Assembly: GCA_016125265.1 (NCBI GenBank)
Contig: WGMC01000020.1
Location: 62,001-126,000, forward strand
DNA: 64,000 bases
From: Planctomycetaceae bacterium
GTDB lineage: Bacteria > Planctomycetota > UBA1135 > GCA-002686595
Direction of reading: 5' to 3'
Below are positions 9,601 to 18,108 of this stretch, in pieces. A program made the translations under genes and the position numbers. Position 1 is the stretch's first letter, and every line of letters starts with the position of its first letter. Under the pieces are notes generated by a model. It made no database searches, was not told the origin of the DNA, and was given only the letters and a program-made list of their open reading frames with translations.

Positions 9601-10183
9601 CGTCGCCAGCGGCGCTGGCGGGCGCGCCTCGGGCGCGTTCGGGCGACAGGTACGCGAGGCTGCCCGGGTTGGCGGGGGCGCTGGGGTCCTCGTCCACGGC
9701 CGCGCGCGCGAATCCCAGGTCGAGCAGCACGGCGCGGTCCTCGCGGTCGAGGCGCACGTTGTCGGGTTTGATGTCGCCGTGGAAGAGGCCGCGCCCGTGC
9801 AGGGCCGCCAGGGCGCCAAAGAGCTGCGCCGCCGTGCGCCGCACCAGGGGTTCGGGCAGCGCGCCGTCCGTGTCCAGCACGTCGCGCAGCGAGCGCCCCG
9901 GCACGAAGCGCATGACGAGGTAGGGGCCCTCCTCGTCCTTGCCACTCGCCAGCACACGCACCAGGGACGGGTGGTCCAGTTCGCGGCCGAGGCGCGCCTC
10001 GCGTTCGAAGGCGAGCAGCGCGCGCTCCTCGGGCACGAGGTGGGGGTGCAGGCGCTTGAGGGCGACCTCGCTGCCCGCGGGTGCGCCGGCCAGGGGTTCG
10101 AGGAGCCGCCCGTGCCACACGCGCCCGGTGGCACCCGACCCCAGCTCCCCGAGGATCTGCATGGTCCGATGGGGGGGCTTCAC
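6614..10183 (-). CDS. Ser/Thr protein kinase - ATPase - TPR regulator (1189 aa)
   Basis: Residues ~1-290 are a Hanks-type kinase: glycine loop GELGSGATGRVW (12-23), K43, E62, catalytic loop HGDIKPDN (135-142, so HGD rather than HRD) and DLG at 155-157 in place of DFG. Next comes a P-loop ATPase, with Walker A GAAGSGKS near residue 355 and a LVLAVDDLEQG Walker B-like segment, followed by a helical region. The last ~500 residues are TPR-like repeats. This is the build of kinase-coupled STAND/AAA-type signalling proteins. No transmembrane segment is seen, so it is probably cytoplasmic. A second Met at codon 8 is an alternative start. It is divergent from cysS with 85 bp between them. The signal and targets are unknown. 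Confidence 0.8.
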   Translation of the reverse strand: MKPPHRTMQILGELGSGATGRVWHGRLLEPLAGAPAGSEVALKRLHPHLVPEERALLAFEREARLGRELDHPSLVRVLASGKDEEGPYLVMRFVPGRSLRDVLDTDGALPEPLVRRTAAQLFGALAALHGRGLFHGDIKPDNVRLDREDRAVLLDLGFARAAVDEDPSAPANPGSLAYLSPERARGAPASAAGDVFALGVVLFELCSGEHPFAPKSQRGRGSSAGNSSGQLLRRALAPGADDLLAAIATGRYLPPSRLAPQLSPFLDAYLECALRRRPEERPTAAELAERAEAGESGEWWRREISRAIGGSTELSSPRTGQEHFAPLVGRGAELAALVNAYQSQDTTLSVALISGAAGSGKSRLFNAFAARARAGLEPPLYLYTRCSELSEARPFGAGLRLLQRWLQLPEESAPGRREAELLARLVPPREAEALLAALDPTTAEANRDSFALALSQWALALAREQPLVLAVDDLEQGAEMTLLAVQRVREALSSAGTGQSRALLLLGYDESEAPESPETFARVMERIGAEDSGAAVLRLTLGPIGQADVEELVQRLFHPSAPRLRLSRVLFARSRGNPGLVVELLRRLLERNEAAPHSDDDPRLDLLVAPDALPPPKSLDRTIRERYRALDAATRLWLDRLAVVGGRLEAEFVQRAFPPTTRPELDRVLTELVRRGWLVAASNRFRFARPSYREAIYRAIPKERKRRLHRMAARALEPEPGAAARADDAWQRAFHLRAAEEWRALLALLRPLLAHATSRGYPQRALQLARFGLEAVDALGTGAAPAGLELELLEAAADAADRLGAREEERELLDRLAERDPDPERDPETAARIYLLHGRYAVATGQYGLARGMLRNTSQLAERAGADALLAESLRRLAHVQAHVGQFDEGRELLSRAESLAVDDLQLALTWLARAQLEAHDDWIEPALDHVDRALRKLRDAEPPRPGALALAHVLRARIFRSAGRPARALGAAKHAVALARRAGERRTEAEALARQGGLLLDLDRAEDAEVHLSEALLLAEEIEDRRSKALASLWLAILLWERDDPRSHASVDRALAAAREIGFYRAEALGLSIRARIRRAMATSGRRAMSDALTDSARSLEIVERHGAELFDRIAVTGTRALVLHSAGHESESRQLVVDLRRRMRRDNERIEDPALRKAQRSYSTTLLEAVLSPDGPVYPRMSAPPPL

Positions 10184-10217
10184 GGCGGGGAACGCGGGCT
10201 AGGGGCCAGCAGGCCGG

Positions 10218-10223
10218 TATCAT
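10218..10223 (+). promoter_or_regulatory. candidate promoter element between divergent genes
   Basis: TATCAT stands in the 85-bp gap between the kinase gene (-) and cysS (+) and is the most AT-rich spot there. Read on the other strand it is ATGATA, so either or both genes could use it. No -35 element is clear. Confidence 0.2.
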
Positions 10224-10268
10224 CCTCCGCCAACCCCTCGGATCCAAGCCCGACCCTCCGACCGTCCC

Positions 10269-11690
10269 GTGAGCCTCGTTTTTTTCAACTCCTACAGCCG
10301 CCAAAAGGAGCCGTTCGAGACCCTCGAGAAGGGGGTGGTGCGCATGTACAACTGCGGCCCGACCGTCTGGGGCCGCCAGCACGTGGGCAATTTTCGGGCG
10401 TTCCTCTTCGCGGACACCCTGCGGCGCTGGCTTCAGGTGCGCGGCTTCGAGGTGCGCCAAGTGATGAACATCACCGACGTGGGGCACCTGGTGGCCGACG
10501 CGGAGGAGGGGGACGACAAGATTCAGGTACAGGCCCTGAAGGAGGGCAAGAGTCCGATCGAGATCGCCGAGGCGTACACGCAGCTTTTCCTTGCCGACCT
10601 GAAAGCGCTCGGCTGCTTGCCGGCAATGGCCAATCCTCGGGCCACGGCGCACATCGATGACATGCTCGCGATCATCGGCGCGCTCGAGAAGAAGGGTTAC
10701 GCCTACCGCGCGGGGCCCGCGGGCGAGAACGTCTACTTCGACGTGTCGCGTTTTCCGCGCTACGGCAAGTTGTCGGGCAACCGCGTCGAGGACCTGGTCG
10801 CCGGCGCGCGGGTCGACGTGCGCGAAGAAAAGCGCCACCCAGCCGACTTCGCGCTCTGGAAGAGCGATCCCAAACACCTGATGAAGTGGCCGAGCGCCTA
10901 CGGCGAGCACGGCTTCCCCGGTTGGCACATCGAGTGCTCCGCGATGGCGCGCGCGCTGCTCGGCGACCAACTCGACATCCACACGGGAGGTGAGGACAAC
11001 GTCTTCCCGCACCACGAATGCGAGATTGCCCAAAGCGAAGCGCTGACCGACAAACCCTTCGCGCTCTTCTGGCTGCACACCCGGTTCTTGACCGTCGACG
11101 GCGGCAAGATGGGCAAGAGCCTCGGCAACGTCTACACGCTGGACGACGTGCGCGCCCGCGGTTTCGACGAACGCACGCTGCGTTACGCGCTGATCCGAGG
11201 CCATTACCGGAGCCCCCTCGACTTCACGTGGAAGGTGATGGAGGAGTGCAAGTCGGCGCTCGCGGGCCTCGACGAGATGGTGAGTGTGCTGGAGCAGGGA
11301 GGGTTGGAGTCGGCGGCCGATGCGGGCACTGAGCTCGTGCGCGCCGCAGACACGGCCTTCTTCGACTCGATGGACGACGACCTCAACGTGCCCCAGGCGC
11401 TCGGCGCGTTGTTTGCGCTGCGCCAGGACGTGATCCAGCGCAAGATCGGCGGCGCGGAAGCGGTCCAGTTGGTCCGCGAACTTCTCACGACGGCGCATAC
11501 GGCGCTTGGCATCCTGCCCGCGACGGACAGCGCCGGGGACGCTGCCATCGAAGCCAAGCTAGAAGAACGTCACACCGCCAAAGCAGCCCGCGACTTCGCC
11601 ACGGCCGACCGCATCCGCAAGGAACTCGAAGCGGACGGCATCGTCCTGCAAGACGTGCCCGGCGGCAAGACGCTCTGGCGCCGCGCCTGA
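10269..11690 (+). CDS. cysS: cysteine--tRNA ligase
   Basis: Class I aminoacyl-tRNA synthetase that charges tRNA-Cys with cysteine using ATP, in the cytoplasm. Visible are the zinc-site cysteine in MYNCGPTV near residue 28, the HIGH motif as HVGN (~37-40), [12 protein letters not shown] (~211-222), [15 protein letters not shown] with further zinc ligands (~238-252), and KMGKS in place of KMSKS near 278-282. The helical C-terminal domain ends in a basic [14 protein letters not shown] segment. The length of 473 aa is usual. The GTG at 10269 begins the family-typical N-terminus. It is apparently single-gene, with the repeat element following its 3' end. Confidence 0.97.
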   Translation: MSLVFFNSYSRQKEPFETLEKGVVRMYNCGPTVWGRQHVGNFRAFLFADTLRRWLQVRGFEVRQVMNITDVGHLVADAEEGDDKIQVQALKEGKSPIEIAEAYTQLFLADLKALGCLPAMANPRATAHIDDMLAIIGALEKKGYAYRAGPAGENVYFDVSRFPRYGKLSGNRVEDLVAGARVDVREEKRHPADFALWKSDPKHLMKWPSAYGEHGFPGWHIECSAMARALLGDQLDIHTGGEDNVFPHHECEIAQSEALTDKPFALFWLHTRFLTVDGGKMGKSLGNVYTLDDVRARGFDERTLRYALIRGHYRSPLDFTWKVMEECKSALAGLDEMVSVLEQGGLESAADAGTELVRAADTAFFDSMDDDLNVPQALGALFALRQDVIQRKIGGAEAVQLVRELLTTAHTALGILPATDSAGDAAIEAKLEERHTAKAARDFATADRIRKELEADGIVLQDVPGGKTLWRRA

Positions 11691-11867
11691 GCATCCCGAC
11701 GCGCGGACGGGCACGCGGCCCGTTCCACTCCGCTGCGCGCCTCGGTCCACAGGGCAGTGTGCCGGGCCGTCAGCCCGGGATACGCCGTCGACACGCGGAC
11801 ATTGGCGATGTGCGATGGTCGTAGGTGATGGAGCGGGCTTTCAGCCCTTACTCTTCCTTCTGCCCAA

Positions 11868-11921
11868 CCTGGGGCGTTGCCCCAGGCTACGATCGGACGG
11901 GGCTTTGCCCCTTTCGGACGG
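11868..11921 (+). repeat. left terminal inverted repeat of the 17-bp array element
   Basis: This 54-bp segment is a near-perfect inverted copy of 12501-12554. Inside it are a smaller hairpin (CCTGGGGCGTTGCCCCAGG) and a GGGGCTTTGCCCC arm. A further 20-bp imperfect inverted match lies outside the pair (about 11832-11851 against 12570-12590). Confidence 0.9.
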
Positions 11922-11956
11922 CCGCGACGATCTTGCCGAGCTTCCACGTCCCGATT

Positions 11957-12194
11957 GCATGTGCCTCGCCATCGCATGTGTGTCGCGATTGCATGTGCGT
12001 CGCGATCGCATGTGCGTCGCGATCGCATGTGCGTCGCGATCGCATGTGCGTCGCGATCGCATGTGCGTCGCGATCGCATGTGCGTCGCGATCGCATGTGC
12101 GTCGCGATTGCATGTGCCTCGCGATTGCATGTGCGTCGAGGTCGCATGTGCGTCGCGGCCGCATGTGCGGCGCGATCGCATGTGCGTCGCGGCC
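11957..12194 (+). repeat. tandem array A: 14 units of a 17-bp repeat
   Basis: Consensus GCATGTGCGTCGCGATC. The units run without gaps from 11957 to 12194, and the middle ones are identical. Each perfect junction creates GCGATCGC. Since 17 is not a multiple of 3 and the unit has no stop in any frame, all frames stay open; the long reading frames here are artefacts. Confidence 0.95.
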
Positions 12195-12197
12195 GCG

Positions 12198-12231
12198 TGC
12201 GCCAACGGCGCTCCGGAGCGCCGATGGCGCA
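12198..12231. repeat. 34-bp central palindrome of the array element
   Basis: A palindrome with one mismatched pair, centred on GGCGCTCCGGAGCGCC at 12207-12222. It lies within a few bases of the midpoint between the terminal inverted repeats and separates the two 17-bp arrays. Confidence 0.85.
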
Positions 12232-12262
12232 CATGAACGCGCGCCGCACCGGGCGCGCATTG

Positions 12263-12500
12263 CTCGGCGACAAACACCACTTCGCGACAAATCGCGCGTC
12301 GCGACGAACGGATCTTTGCGACAAACGGTCCTTCGCGAGGAAACTTGCTTCGCAACGAATGGCGCTTTGCGACGAAACATGCTTCGCGACGAACGGTGCT
12401 TCGCGACGAAAGGACCTTCGCGACGAACGGTGCTTCGCGACGAACGGACCTTCGCGACGAAGGGTGCTTCGCGACGAACGGACCTTCGCGACGATCGCAT
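12263..12500 (+). repeat. tandem array B: 14 units of a 17-bp repeat
   Basis: Consensus CTTCGCGACGAACGGTG, more varied than array A. It occupies the same 238 bp as array A. Its reverse complement shares the core CGTCGCGA with array A, so the arrays look like diverged inverted copies. It abuts the right terminal repeat at 12501. Confidence 0.9.
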
Positions 12501-12554
12501 CCGTCCAAAAGGGGCAACGCCCCGTCCGATCGTAGCCTGGGGCAACGCCCCAGG
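12501..12554 (-). repeat. right terminal inverted repeat of the 17-bp array element
   Basis: Inverted partner of 11868-11921 with only a few differences. The short remainder of the gap (12555-12654) shows a GGGCTGAAGGCCC-type hairpin and nothing else recognisable. Confidence 0.9.
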
Positions 12555-12654
12555 TCCGGTGAGAGGGGACCTAAGGGCTGAAGGCCCGCCCCATTCGCCG
12601 CGCTCGGCGGGGGAAGATGTACGGCGAAGTGCCGGGCGCGGGGCCGGCGTGCTT

Positions 12655-14721
12655 CTACTGCAACGCGATCGTTGCGCGCGTGCGTTGGCCCGGGACCAGT
12701 TCCACGGCGACCTCGGTGCCCGCGGCGATGCCCTCGAGCGCTGGAGCGCGCACGATTGCGCTGCCGGTGGCGGCACCGACGCCGAGTAGGTGCACGGAAT
12801 CGGATGGCGAGTTGGTCCCCATTCGCTGGTTCGTGATCTGGGGGCTGCCCGAGGTCGTCAGCGCCGGCCCGGCGAGCCGCTTCTCGCCTCTCCGGGAGAC
12901 GATCGGGATCGGGTTCCCGTCGACGTCGAACACCGCGACACGTGGGAGCCAATCGCTCGGTGGGTCGATGGGTTGTCCGCGGAAGGTCACGCGCAGTTCG
13001 ATCTCGGTGCTGGGTTCGACGGTGATCGTGTACTCGTGGACTCCGTAGCGGATGTCGAGCTCGCCGCTTGCTACGCCGTAGCCATCGGCCATGGCCACGT
13101 AGAACAGCGTCCCCACGACGCTGGCCAGTTCGAAGGTGCCGCCGGTCGCGCGGACCAACTTCCCTGGAGCCTCCCGCAGGGTTTCGAAGTGGGGCCAAGC
13201 AAGTGTCGGCGAGCCGGCCTGACGCTCGGGAATCGTGCCGTGGGAGAACCACACCTTCTTCACGGGCTTCTGGTTATTTGCGTCGAGGACCCAGATGCGC
13301 CGCGTTTCTTCGGCGGGGACCTCGAAGCCATAGTGGTTCGTGTGGGGCGCGACTTCGATGGCGTAGCTGTACCCCTGGTCGAGCAATGTGGCGCTGTAGC
13401 TGCCGATCGGCACCGAGTGGTCCTCGGTGCTCCAAACCTGCTCAAGGTTCGCGCCATCGAACTGCACGGTGTCGAGCACCAGCGAGGAGTACGGCTGCGC
13501 CAACCCCCGACCTTGCGCCGAGAGCCGGATGCGCGGCGCCCGCGCCACCGGCTTCTCGAACACGAACTCGAGGGTGAGGTACGCGCGCTCCTCCGTCGGA
13601 ACTTCCAGCGCGTGGAAGCGCAGCTCTTCCACTTCGCCGGCGTGAAGATCCACAGACGCGTACATCCAGTTCGGTTCACCCTCCGAGCGCCACGCGACGC
13701 CATAAGCACCCGGCACTAGGTCGATGTCCTTGTCGCCCGCGCGGGGCTCGACGGAAAGGTCCGCGAGCAGGGCGCCGTGCGGCAAACCGCCCGGTTCTGC
13801 GGGGGCGACCGCGGGGTAGAACAGCTTCAACTCGGCGGCCTCGTCGAGGCTGTCCGTCGCCAAACGGAGGACCCCGGATCGCTCCAGCAGGACCTCGTAG
13901 CGTTCCGTCGGCAGCGCGACCGGCTCCACCAGCGTCGGCGCATAACCCGGCGCACCCACGATCCAGCGATCGCTAGCGCGGATCGATTCGACCCGCACCG
14001 GCGAGTGCACTAGCGCCGCGACCAGGTCGTCCCACTGTTTGCTGGGCGGCGCCCGGCGGAACTGGTGCCAGCGGCGCTCATCGGATAGGAGGCTCTGCAC
14101 CGAGCCCCCCGTTGGCCGCACCCACACGGACACATCGCGCAGGGGCGCTTTGGAGTCGGCGTCCAGCGCCACCAGCTCCACGAAGTCGGCCAGCTTCACC
14201 ACGAGGTCCACGGGAAGGTCCGCGGCGGTGAAGAGCGAAGGTGTGATGTGCGTCACCGACACGTCGCCGAGCTCCACACCCGTGACGTGGGCCGCAAAGG
14301 ATTCCGGGAGAACGGGCCCGACCCAAGCGCCGTCGACGATGGGCAGTTCCAGCAGCTCGCTTCGGCCGGCGTCGATTTCGGCGTGCTGCACACGCAGGCG
14401 CAGCACTCCGTCGAGCTTCGGAATGGAGCGCCCCGTCGTCGCGAGCAGAATCCGCCCCGCGATCGGCGTTTCGAGGGCCGCGCGCGCGTCGTGCGGCGCT
14501 TCTCCGAGGGGCGTCTCTTCGAGCGACTCGACCTCCGCCTGGGCCGCTGTTTGGCGCGCCGCAGCCGGGTCCGCGGTCGCGGCGTGCTCCGGCCGCGCAG
14601 GTCGGGTCACCAGCCAACCCACGGCGGCGACCGCGACGAGGGCGAGCCCGGCGATCCAAGGTGCGGGTCGTGCCTCGCCGGCCGAGGCGGTGCGACCGGG
14701 GCGTTTTTGCTGTGGCTCCAT
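12655..14721 (-). CDS. membrane-anchored beta-rich protein 2 of 3 (688 aa)
   Basis: The function is unknown. The start at 14721 (MEPQQKRPGR) gives a short basic cytoplasmic end, one transmembrane helix (about residues 23-40) and an Ala/Glu-rich linker. A long beta-rich region follows, with repeated short domains such as LVALDADSKAPLRDVSVWV and RIWVLDANNQKPVKKVW, typical of regulatory-like/transthyretin-like folds. It shares its architecture with the proteins at 4593-6539 and 16669-18108. It is divergent from the glycosyltransferase-like gene at 14818, mirroring the pairing at 3054-6539. The open frame extends upstream, but nothing upstream looks like real protein. A TATACC hexamer sits 7 nt before the ATG. 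Confidence 0.6.
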   Translation of the reverse strand: MEPQQKRPGRTASAGEARPAPWIAGLALVAVAAVGWLVTRPARPEHAATADPAAARQTAAQAEVESLEETPLGEAPHDARAALETPIAGRILLATTGRSIPKLDGVLRLRVQHAEIDAGRSELLELPIVDGAWVGPVLPESFAAHVTGVELGDVSVTHITPSLFTAADLPVDLVVKLADFVELVALDADSKAPLRDVSVWVRPTGGSVQSLLSDERRWHQFRRAPPSKQWDDLVAALVHSPVRVESIRASDRWIVGAPGYAPTLVEPVALPTERYEVLLERSGVLRLATDSLDEAAELKLFYPAVAPAEPGGLPHGALLADLSVEPRAGDKDIDLVPGAYGVAWRSEGEPNWMYASVDLHAGEVEELRFHALEVPTEERAYLTLEFVFEKPVARAPRIRLSAQGRGLAQPYSSLVLDTVQFDGANLEQVWSTEDHSVPIGSYSATLLDQGYSYAIEVAPHTNHYGFEVPAEETRRIWVLDANNQKPVKKVWFSHGTIPERQAGSPTLAWPHFETLREAPGKLVRATGGTFELASVVGTLFYVAMADGYGVASGELDIRYGVHEYTITVEPSTEIELRVTFRGQPIDPPSDWLPRVAVFDVDGNPIPIVSRRGEKRLAGPALTTSGSPQITNQRMGTNSPSDSVHLLGVGAATGSAIVRAPALEGIAAGTEVAVELVPGQRTRATIALQ

Positions 14722-14728
14722 CGCTCCG

Positions 14729-14734
14729 GTATAG
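14729..14734 (-). promoter_or_regulatory. -10-like TATACC 7 nt before the start codon
   Basis: On the minus strand TATACC is followed by 7 nt and then the ATG at 14721. The stretch is unusually AT-rich for this DNA. The position suggests initiation at the start codon (leaderless). No -35 box is obvious. Confidence 0.3.
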
Positions 14735-14817
14735 CGAAACTTCCGCAACGGGTGACGGATCGTTGCCGCGCGTGGGCTCTTGCCCGGCGCGGAGCGACTC
14801 CCGCCGGCCCCGGCCCC

Positions 14818-16350
14818 ATGGGAACAGCCCCCTCCGCCAACACGCTTCGCGCCGTCCGCCGGCCCTCCTGGGTGTGGATCGCCGCCGTGGTGGTTTGGCT
14901 CGGCAGTCTGGTGCCGCACCTCGGCGTCGAAATCTGGGGCCAGCACGCGAATCGGCAGTTCTGGAGCGCGGCCAACATCGAGGTCCTCCTCCTGCGCGGT
15001 CTGTCCACGACGCCGCGGGCGTTCCACGACGACCAACTGTTCGCGGTGTTCGAGTTTCCGCTCTATCCCTACCTGGTCGCGGCCTGGTGCGCATGGACTG
15101 GTTCGGCGGCGCTGCTCTCGGCGCGCTGCATCAGCCTCTCGTTCCTGATCGTGGGTTGGTTGGCCCTCGATCGAACGGTGGCGCGGTGGGGCGGAAGCCA
15201 GTGGCAAAGAGGGCTGTGCCTCGTGTTCCTGCTGCTCGCGCCGCTCACCAGCTACTACGGACCCGGTGTGTTCTCGGATCCCATGTGTTTGGGGCTCTCG
15301 TTGGTTGCGCTCTGCGCGTGGTCGGAGAGTCTGCACGCGGGCGCGGGGCCGCGGCGCGCGGTGGCCGTGGGTGTCTGGTTCTTCGCCGGGGCCGTGTGCA
15401 CCGCCGTCAAAAGTCCGATCTACCTGCCCGTGGTGTTCGCAGCCGCCGCCGTGTCGGCCGTGCGCAGCGGATGGCGAAGTCTCGTTCGGCCGCTGTGGCT
15501 CGCCCACGGAACGGCACTGGTGGTCGCGCTCGTCGGAGCGCGACGTTACGCCGAGCGCGCCAACGCCGATTGGCCGGGTTGGAGTCAGCCGGGACACGAG
15601 TGGGACTGGTACTTCTCGAGCTGGGCCGAGCGCATCGATCCCGACTCCTGGGCGCCGATCGCGCTCAGTGTGGCGAACAAGGCATCCACGCCGTTCTTCG
15701 TTCCGTTGGCGCTCGTGGGCTTGGTCGCGAGCGCGCGTCGCTGGAGGGAGCCCCTGCCGCTCCTCGCATTGGCGTGGACGGCGGGGGCACTCGTGACGCT
15801 GGCGATCTTCTTCGGGCTGCACGCGCGCCACGACTACTACCAGATGATCTTCTTGCCGCCGCTCGCACTGCTGGCGACGATGGGAGCGCCGATGGGGGCG
15901 TTGACCTGCTGGCGCGCAGCCGGGATGTGTCGTCTCGCCATGGCCGGTGCGATCGGCGCCGTCGTGCTCGCGGCTGCCTGGCACGGCGCCGGGCAACTGG
16001 GAGAACTGCGCCGCGACTACCAACAGGGCACACGCCGGGCGGGCGCGTTCGTGCGGCAGAACAGCACCGCCGCGGACTACGTGTTCTACGTGACCGAGCA
16101 GAGCCAGCGGGACCCAGAGCGGCTCTACTACGCGCGCCGTTTTGGCCTGCAGGTTCCCGAAGACATGTACGCACCCGCCCACGCCACCGCGGTTGCGCTC
16201 GGTTGCCTCGCAGACGGCTCGATCCAACCCGACGCGGCGGTGCTGCTGTTCCTGCCGAGCTCGCTCGGCGGCACCGCGCAGCCCCCGCCGCCGCCGTGGC
16301 GGCTGCACGCGAGCGACACCTCTGGCGAGCTGTTCGTCTTCGATCCCTGA
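14818..16350 (+). CDS. polytopic GT39/ArnT-like membrane protein (510 aa)
   Basis: About ten to twelve hydrophobic segments begin near residue 18. After the first helix comes an acidic HDDQLFAVFEFPLYPYLVA segment, the place where polyprenyl-phosphate-sugar glycosyltransferases (GT39/ArnT/PMT class) carry catalytic acidic residues; the later YYGPGVFSDPMCLG loop also fits. The C-terminus is soluble. The likely role is transfer of a sugar from a polyprenyl carrier outside the inner membrane, with an unknown acceptor. The ATG at 14818 is the first start that avoids the implausible upstream stretch. It is divergent from one anchored beta protein and upstream of another. Confidence 0.7.
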   Translation: MGTAPSANTLRAVRRPSWVWIAAVVVWLGSLVPHLGVEIWGQHANRQFWSAANIEVLLLRGLSTTPRAFHDDQLFAVFEFPLYPYLVAAWCAWTGSAALLSARCISLSFLIVGWLALDRTVARWGGSQWQRGLCLVFLLLAPLTSYYGPGVFSDPMCLGLSLVALCAWSESLHAGAGPRRAVAVGVWFFAGAVCTAVKSPIYLPVVFAAAAVSAVRSGWRSLVRPLWLAHGTALVVALVGARRYAERANADWPGWSQPGHEWDWYFSSWAERIDPDSWAPIALSVANKASTPFFVPLALVGLVASARRWREPLPLLALAWTAGALVTLAIFFGLHARHDYYQMIFLPPLALLATMGAPMGALTCWRAAGMCRLAMAGAIGAVVLAAAWHGAGQLGELRRDYQQGTRRAGAFVRQNSTAADYVFYVTEQSQRDPERLYYARRFGLQVPEDMYAPAHATAVALGCLADGSIQPDAAVLLFLPSSLGGTAQPPPPPWRLHASDTSGELFVFDP

Positions 16351-16668
16351 TCGAGCCCCGCTCGGGTCGCCGCTCCGGCGCGCTGCCTATGGGAAACCCC
16401 CGCGCGCCGTCCCCGGACCCAGGCTTGCTCCGCCGGCCGGGCTGTAGCCAGGGATTTGGGGCGCTGCTACTCTCCGGCAGCGGGAGACCGTCCCGCGTTC
16501 GCTCTGGGCGTTCGCGCCCGCCCCCCCTCCCGTCGGCAGGTGCCTCGACAGCACCGTCCCCCGCGCGGCCGGCCCGCCGCGTCCCTCGCATGCCCCTCTC
16601 CTCATCCGTCGTCCAGCACCACGTCCGTGGGCCATTCTTCGCGGCACGCAACAGCGGAGTCCGCCGCG
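16351..16668. other. 318-bp gap, no gene seen
   Basis: The stretch between two plus-strand genes holds no credible reading frame. It contains an inverted pair CTGCTACTCTCCGGCAG near 16463-16479 and a TACTCT hexamer that could be a -10 element. Otherwise I see nothing in it. Confidence 0.4.
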
Positions 16669-18108
16669 ATGGTTGAGTCGACCGAGCCGCCTTTGGACCG
16701 CGGGCGGCGGCGCCATCCGGCCGCTGCCCCGCTGGCGATCCTCGCGGCGGCGCTCCTCGGCCTCTGGCTCTGGTACGGCGCGACTCCGGCGTCCCGCCCG
16801 GCTGGGTCGGTGCGCGGCGCTTCCTTCGACGCAGTGGCGCATGGCTCTGAACGGACTCCCTCCGCGCAGCTCCGGACCGCACCCGCGGCATCGCTCGCGC
16901 GCAGCCCCGTCGATGCCGACGTCGACGACGCCGAAGCAGCGCTGCCCGCCGAGTTGGCGGTGGAGATCCGCGATCTAGATCCAAGCCTGGACGTCCGGTT
17001 GGAGGTCCACGACTCGGTGCGCCAGCGCCTGGTGCACACGAGCCTCCATTCGGGCGAGGTCGCCTACGCGGGGCTGATTGTGCCCGTCGCGTACGACGGC
17101 GAAGTGCAAGTCGTCGCGAGGGTCGGACAGCGGGTAGGGGTGTCCGACCCGCTCGTCCTTGTGCCGGGGGCGCGCTCCGACGTGGCGCTGGTCCTGCGCG
17201 GCGCGCCCTCCGGAGGCGAGGCCTTCACGGTCCTCGGTTTGCTCGAGTTCGCGAAGGAGGACTGTGAGTGGCTCGTGGACCAGTCGCTCGAGTTGTCGTT
17301 CCGCGTCGAGGATCCGTCGTCGCCGTGGCACTTCCAGGATCTTCAGTTCCTGAGCGATGCCGACTTGGTTCGAGAGCCCGAGCCGTCCGACCGGCGTAGC
17401 TTCCGCACGGCGCCACTTCCCCCGGGGAAGTACGGGGTACATCTGCGCGGATTTGGCCGTGTGCACGGATTCGAGTTGGTGGAGGACGGGCAGTTCCTCG
17501 TTGTGGCGGTACCGCGCATGGGGCATGCGCTAGTCCGTCTCGTCGATGGTTTCGGCCGCCCCCTCGAAGGCGCGCGCGCGAGTTGGAGCCGACTCGAAGG
17601 ACGCCACGCCATGGCATGGGTCCAACCCACGTGGCACGCAGGTCGCGCAGAACTGACAGCCAGGCTCTTGCCGGGCCGATGGAGCTTCGACACCGGTCTC
17701 GAGGAGTATTACCCGCGCCAGTTCTCCGCTGAAGTGCCCTCCGGTGAGGTCGCGTTCGCGTGGACCCTGGAGCGTGCGCACCGGATGGAACTGCGCGCCG
17801 TCGTGCAGGGCGGGGGACTCGGGATGCCGGTGAGCTGGTGGCACGGTGCCGAAGTGGAGTCGACGGGGGGCGGTGGACGACTGCTGGCAACCCGGGTCCG
17901 CAGGGCGCGAGGTGGGGTGGCGTCGCGGGCCGAGTTCACCGTCTCGGCGCCCGGCATGTACCGGGTCGCCTTCGGTGAACTGCCGGGTTACGACCTGCCC
18001 TTGGAGGTGTTCGTGGACGCACGCGAAGGTTCGACCGCGGTGGTGGAGTTCGACGTCCGAACTCCCTCCGCGGCCGCGCGTGGGTCCAAGAGTGGAGAGG
18101 AGAGATGA
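16669..18108 (+). CDS. membrane-anchored beta-rich protein 3 of 3 (479 aa)
   Basis: The start at 16669 (MVESTEPPLD) gives a basic N-terminus (DRGRRRH), one transmembrane helix (about residues 20-38) and a variable linker to about residue 85. A beta-rich region follows, with segments like VRLVDGFGRPLEGARASW and LPPGKYGVHLRG typical of carboxypeptidase-regulatory-like folds. It has the same plan as the proteins at 4593 and 12655 but is shorter. Its stop overlaps the next start (ATGA), so it is translationally coupled to the small secreted cysteine protein. The function is unknown. Confidence 0.6.
   Translation: MVESTEPPLDRGRRRHPAAAPLAILAAALLGLWLWYGATPASRPAGSVRGASFDAVAHGSERTPSAQLRTAPAASLARSPVDADVDDAEAALPAELAVEIRDLDPSLDVRLEVHDSVRQRLVHTSLHSGEVAYAGLIVPVAYDGEVQVVARVGQRVGVSDPLVLVPGARSDVALVLRGAPSGGEAFTVLGLLEFAKEDCEWLVDQSLELSFRVEDPSSPWHFQDLQFLSDADLVREPEPSDRRSFRTAPLPPGKYGVHLRGFGRVHGFELVEDGQFLVVAVPRMGHALVRLVDGFGRPLEGARASWSRLEGRHAMAWVQPTWHAGRAELTARLLPGRWSFDTGLEEYYPRQFSAEVPSGEVAFAWTLERAHRMELRAVVQGGGLGMPVSWWHGAEVESTGGGGRLLATRVRRARGGVASRAEFTVSAPGMYRVAFGELPGYDLPLEVFVDAREGSTAVVEFDVRTPSAAARGSKSGEER

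Noticed and set aside
11957..12194. Plasmid-type iterons or a replication origin
   Set aside because: The array lies between two converging gene ends, there is no Rep gene nearby, and no DnaA boxes or AT-rich unwinding region were seen.
11957..12500. CRISPR array
   Set aside because: The 17-bp units are contiguous with no unique spacers, and no cas genes are present.
11815..12789. Long reading frames on both strands (up to 324 aa plus strand) over the 17-bp arrays
   Set aside because: All frames remain open because the 17-bp unit has no stop in any frame; the translation is a 17-residue periodic artefact with no protein-like features.
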